Origin: an uncultured Xanthobacteraceae bacterium
GTDB lineage: Bacteria; Pseudomonadota; Alphaproteobacteria; Rhizobiales; Xanthobacteraceae
NCBI GenBank assembly: GCA_955652925.1
Contig: CATPCO010000217.1
Location: 1-9,573 of the forward strand
DNA length: 9,573 nt
Direction of reading: 5' to 3'
A program made the position numbers and the translations under genes. The number at the start of each line of letters is the position of its first letter. The stretch's first letter is position 1. The notes beneath the pieces were generated by a model. It was not told where the DNA came from, made no database searches, and saw nothing but the letters and a program-made list of their open reading frames with translations. This document shows positions 8,013 to 9,573 of the stretch, one piece after another.

Positions 8013-8366
8013 TCCGTACTTGGAGCGCCTCTGCTTGCGGTTTTTCACGCCTTGGGTGTCGAGTACGCCGCGCAGGATGTGGTAGCGCACGCCCGGCAGG
8101 TCCTTCACGCGGCCGCCGCGGATCATCACCACCGAATGCTCCTGCAAATTGTGTCCTTCGCCGGGAATGTAGCCGATCACCTCAAAGCCGTTGGTAAGCC
8201 GGACCTTCGCCACCTTGCGCAGCGCCGAATTCGGCTTCTTTGGGGTCGTGGTGTAGACGCGCGTGCAAACGCCGCGTTTCTGCGGGCACTGCTGGAGCGC
8301 CGGCACCTTCTTCTTTGCATGCTGCACCACGCGCGGATTGCGGATGAGCTGATTGATCGTCGGCAT
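7995..8366 (-). CDS. rpsL: 30S ribosomal protein S12
   Basis: S12 lies at the decoding centre and controls accuracy; it is the classic target of streptomycin-resistance mutations. The protein is 123 aa, the alphaproteobacterial length. It runs from MPTINQLIRNPRVVQHAKKK through RVYTTTPKKPNSALRKV to RRSKYGAKRPK. Lys43 and Lys88 (in GRVKDLPGVRYH), the usual resistance positions, are both wild type. Asp89 is in the right context for RimO beta-methylthiolation. The frame stays open upstream to an ATG at 8540, but the family start is the ATG at 8366-8364, so I use that. Upstream lies a (TTGCC)7 microsatellite in place of a clear Shine-Dalgarno, leaving AAGAGA or the repeated AAGG as candidates. It is the first gene of the str group. 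Confidence 0.98.
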   Translation of the reverse strand: MPTINQLIRNPRVVQHAKKKVPALQQCPQKRGVCTRVYTTTPKKPNSALRKVAKVRLTNGFEVIGYIPGEGHNLQEHSVVMIRGGRVKDLPGVRYHILRGVLDTQGVKNRKQRRSKYGAKRPK

Positions 8367-8374
8367 CGTCTCTT

Positions 8375-8411
8375 TTGCCTTGCCTTGCCTTGCCTTGCCT
8401 TGCCTTGCCTT
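8375..8411 (-). repeat. Pentanucleotide microsatellite (TTGCC)7 in the rpsL leader
   Basis: Seven perfect TTGCC units fill 8375-8409, followed by TT at 8410-8411. In the rpsL mRNA this is AA(GGCAA)7, ending 8 bases before the AUG. Every unit gives an AAGG, which is half of a Shine-Dalgarno core, so the tract supplies a ladder of weak ribosome-binding motifs. A change in copy number would move or add such motifs without touching the S12 coding sequence. The repeat is certain; a regulatory role is an inference. Confidence 0.95.
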
Positions 8412-8706
8412 CACCGCCACCCGACCGGCAGCGAATGAAACGTCAAATTCCAACGCGCAAAACGGAAGAGCGCCTTTCGCGTTGATGCGCGCGGCGCTCA
8501 CCCGTTGACAGAGGACCATCCCGCGCGGCGAGACGGTCATGCACTTCTCATCTGACCTTGTGTCAGAGGCAGCGTCTGAGCTTCATTCGTCGAGGCTCTG
8601 TGGCCTTCCCCGCGGCACGAGACTGTCAAGCAATCTCAACGACTTAGCGGTTTGGGCACGCCGTTCCGAGCAAGCGAAGCTCACCGCCTGCCGAAAAGTG
8701 GGGGCT

Positions 8707-8735
8707 ATGTATCGGCGCGACACCGGGAAGTCAAG
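8707..8735 (-). promoter_or_regulatory. Candidate sigma70 promoter for the str operon
   Basis: On the minus strand CTTGAC (8735-8730) is followed after 17 bases by ATACAT (8712-8707). The rhizobial housekeeping consensus, as I know it, is CTTGAC-N17-CTATAT, so the -35 is perfect and the -10 matches at four of six positions. Transcription would start near 8700, giving a leader of about 330 bases before rpsL. It is the best promoter-like match I found in the interval, but it was found by eye and a longer leader than usual makes it less certain. Confidence 0.45.
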
Positions 8736-8907
8736 GCACAAAGGCCGATGAAATCGACACTTTCGAGCCTGTCCCGGATGCGGCGCAGGGTTTCTTGGAC
8801 GGGTCGGGTACTGTCCTGGACAATCCCTCCCCGAAGGGGCAGCGCAATCGCATATGACAAGCGTCCCGCAAACCCCGGACGGGAAGCACATCGCGGTCGC
8901 GAAGCTG

Positions 8908-8936
8908 GTAGGGGCGGGTTTGAAACCCGCCCCTAC
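8908..8936. repeat. REP-like palindrome
   Basis: GTAGGGGCGGGTTT (8908-8921) and AAACCCGCCCCTAC (8923-8936) are exact reverse complements around a single G. Palindromes of this GTAGGGGCGGGTTT type are dispersed in many bacterial genomes and give rise to spurious peptides such as GAGFKPAPT and RGGFETRPY when translated; both appear here in the two strands. That recognition is from memory. It lies about 70 bases downstream of the ABC exporter stop. It could protect the 3' end of that transcript, but no T-run follows on either strand to make it an intrinsic terminator. Confidence 0.75.
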
Positions 8937-9007
8937 AAGAACCACCAGCGTAGTGCCGCTTCGCGGCCTCGGTTTGTGGTACGGCTTGGCCGCGCTGCGC
9001 CCGGGAG

Positions 9008-9573
9008 TCAGGCAGCCTGCTTGACGAGGCGCGCAACCTCGCGCTGGACCAGTTTGCAGTAGACGCCCTTGCGCCGCAGCAGGACCTGCGGCGGACCATC
9101 CTCGCAGACCTTTCCGGAACCGAGCACCACGATGCGATCGAAGCTGCGCAGGCTCGAGAGCCGGTGAGCAATGGCGATGACCGTGCGGTTGCCCATAAGC
9201 CGATCCAGCGCTTCCCGAACGGCCTCCTCCGATTCACTGTCGAGCGCCGAGGTCGCTTCATCGAGCAAAAGAATTGGCGCATTCTTCAGGAAAGCACGCG
9301 CAATCCCCAGTCGTTGCCGCTGACCCGGAGAAAGTTTTATTCCGCGATCACCCACAACTGTAGCAAGCCCATCTGGCAGCTTTGCAATGAAGTCGTCGCA
9401 ATTGGCGGCGGAGATGGCCTTGAACACTTCGGCGTCCGAGGCGTCGGGCCGGCCATATCGGATGTTCTCGATGATCGAGCGATGGAACAGGGACATATCC
9501 TGCGGAACGACCGCGATGGCCGCGCGCAGGCTCTCTTGAGTAACACGCGATATATCCTGACCGCCGATAAGGA
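9008..9573 (-). CDS. ABC exporter ATP-binding domain, C-terminal 187 residues (cut by window edge)
   Basis: This is the end of the nucleotide-binding domain of an ABC exporter, probably a fused permease-ATPase of the MsbA/Atm1/HlyB-like group. The frame is open from the window edge to TGA at 9010-9008. Counting from the first visible codon, it shows the stretch after Walker A (LIGGQDISRVTQESLR), the Q-loop VVPQD (21-25), the signature LSPGQRQR (80-87), Walker B ILLLDEAT (100-107) with D-loop SALD, and the H-loop IAHRLSS (134-140). Walker A and the membrane domain would lie beyond 9573. The signature has Pro in place of the usual Gly of LSGGQ. The substrate cannot be inferred. It reads in the same direction as the str operon but is 641 bases away, so it is probably a separate transcript. 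Confidence 0.93.
   Translation of the reverse strand, partial: LIGGQDISRVTQESLRAAIAVVPQDMSLFHRSIIENIRYGRPDASDAEVFKAISAANCDDFIAKLPDGLATVVGDRGIKLSPGQRQRLGIARAFLKNAPILLLDEATSALDSESEEAVREALDRLMGNRTVIAIAHRLSSLRSFDRIVVLGSGKVCEDGPPQVLLRRKGVYCKLVQREVARLVKQAA

Larger units (their letters stand above)
8367..9007. other. Non-coding interval between the ABC exporter gene and rpsL
   Basis: There is no convincing gene in these 641 bases. Short open frames on both strands match no family I recognise, and the longest minus-strand one (8945-8583) starts inside the REP-like palindrome. Content from the ABC side: a small GCCGC/GCGGC stem at 8955-8967, the 14-bp palindrome at 8908-8936, a CCCC-GAA-GGGG stem at 8829-8839, a sigma70-like promoter at 8735-8707, a possible leader stem (AGCGCC at 8469-8474 with GGCGCT at 8493-8498, enclosing a CGCG/CGCG pair), and the pentamer tract near rpsL. 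It most likely holds the 3' end of the ABC transcript and the promoter plus a leader of about 330 bases for the str operon. Confidence 0.7.

Noticed and set aside
8505..8510. TTGACA on the plus strand
   Set aside because: No -10 at a suitable distance and no plus-strand gene to serve.
8367..8540. In-frame N-terminal extension of rpsL to the ATG at 8540
   Set aside because: S12 starts at MPTINQ throughout bacteria, and the extra 58 residues include the translated microsatellite and resemble nothing known.
8602..8630. Second promoter candidate with CTTGAC at 8630-8625 (minus strand)
   Set aside because: The -35 is perfect, but the bases 17 positions on are AAGGCC, with no resemblance to a -10 element.
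8691..8700. CCGAAAAGTG, similar to one half of a palindromic repeat common in Rhizobiales
   Set aside because: Only one arm is present, with no matching partner nearby, so it is too short to call.
8583..8945. Minus-strand 120-aa open frame in the ABC-rpsL interval
   Set aside because: It starts inside the REP-like palindrome (GAGFKPAPT-type peptide), has no binding site or family, and covers the promoter-like site.

Overview
The window is a stretch of the conserved str and S10 ribosomal-protein clusters, read entirely from the minus strand and so running from high to low coordinates. It comes from a fairly GC-rich alphaproteobacterium, most like the Rhizobiales. The 690-aa EF-G, the 123-aa S12, the S10 sequence and the L3/L4 style all read like Rhizobiales proteins. 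This placement is from memory of those families, not from a search.

Layout, high to low: the 3' end of an ABC exporter ATPase (9573-9008, cut by the window edge); a 641-base non-coding stretch with a REP-like palindrome, a plausible sigma70 promoter and a pentanucleotide microsatellite (9007-8367); the str group rpsL, rpsG, fusA, tuf (8366-4114); a 122-base spacer made largely of inverted heptamer repeats (4113-3992); and the S10 group rpsJ, rplC, rplD, rplW, rplB, rpsS, rplV and the first half of rpsC (3991-1). Gene order is the standard one. Spacings are 1 to 49 bases and one pair overlaps, so most or all of the block is probably co-transcribed. The products are 30S and 50S subunit proteins plus the two GTPases that drive elongation.

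Most of this is ordinary housekeeping DNA. The part that does not fit is tuf. EF-Tu is 402 aa, its switch I lacks the nearly universal RGITI motif and instead reads RDPTKILTIA, and its G5 motif is AAI rather than SAL. The switch I form resembles the planctomycete EF-Tu type as I remember it, whereas EF-G next door is ordinary alphaproteobacterial. The main non-coding oddities are a perfect 14-bp hairpin with the rpsL stop codon in its loop, a (TTGCC)7 tract at the rpsL translation start, and the tuf-rpsJ inverted repeat, which leaves rpsJ without a Shine-Dalgarno. I see no tRNA, rRNA, CRISPR array, transposase or unknown multi-gene system.
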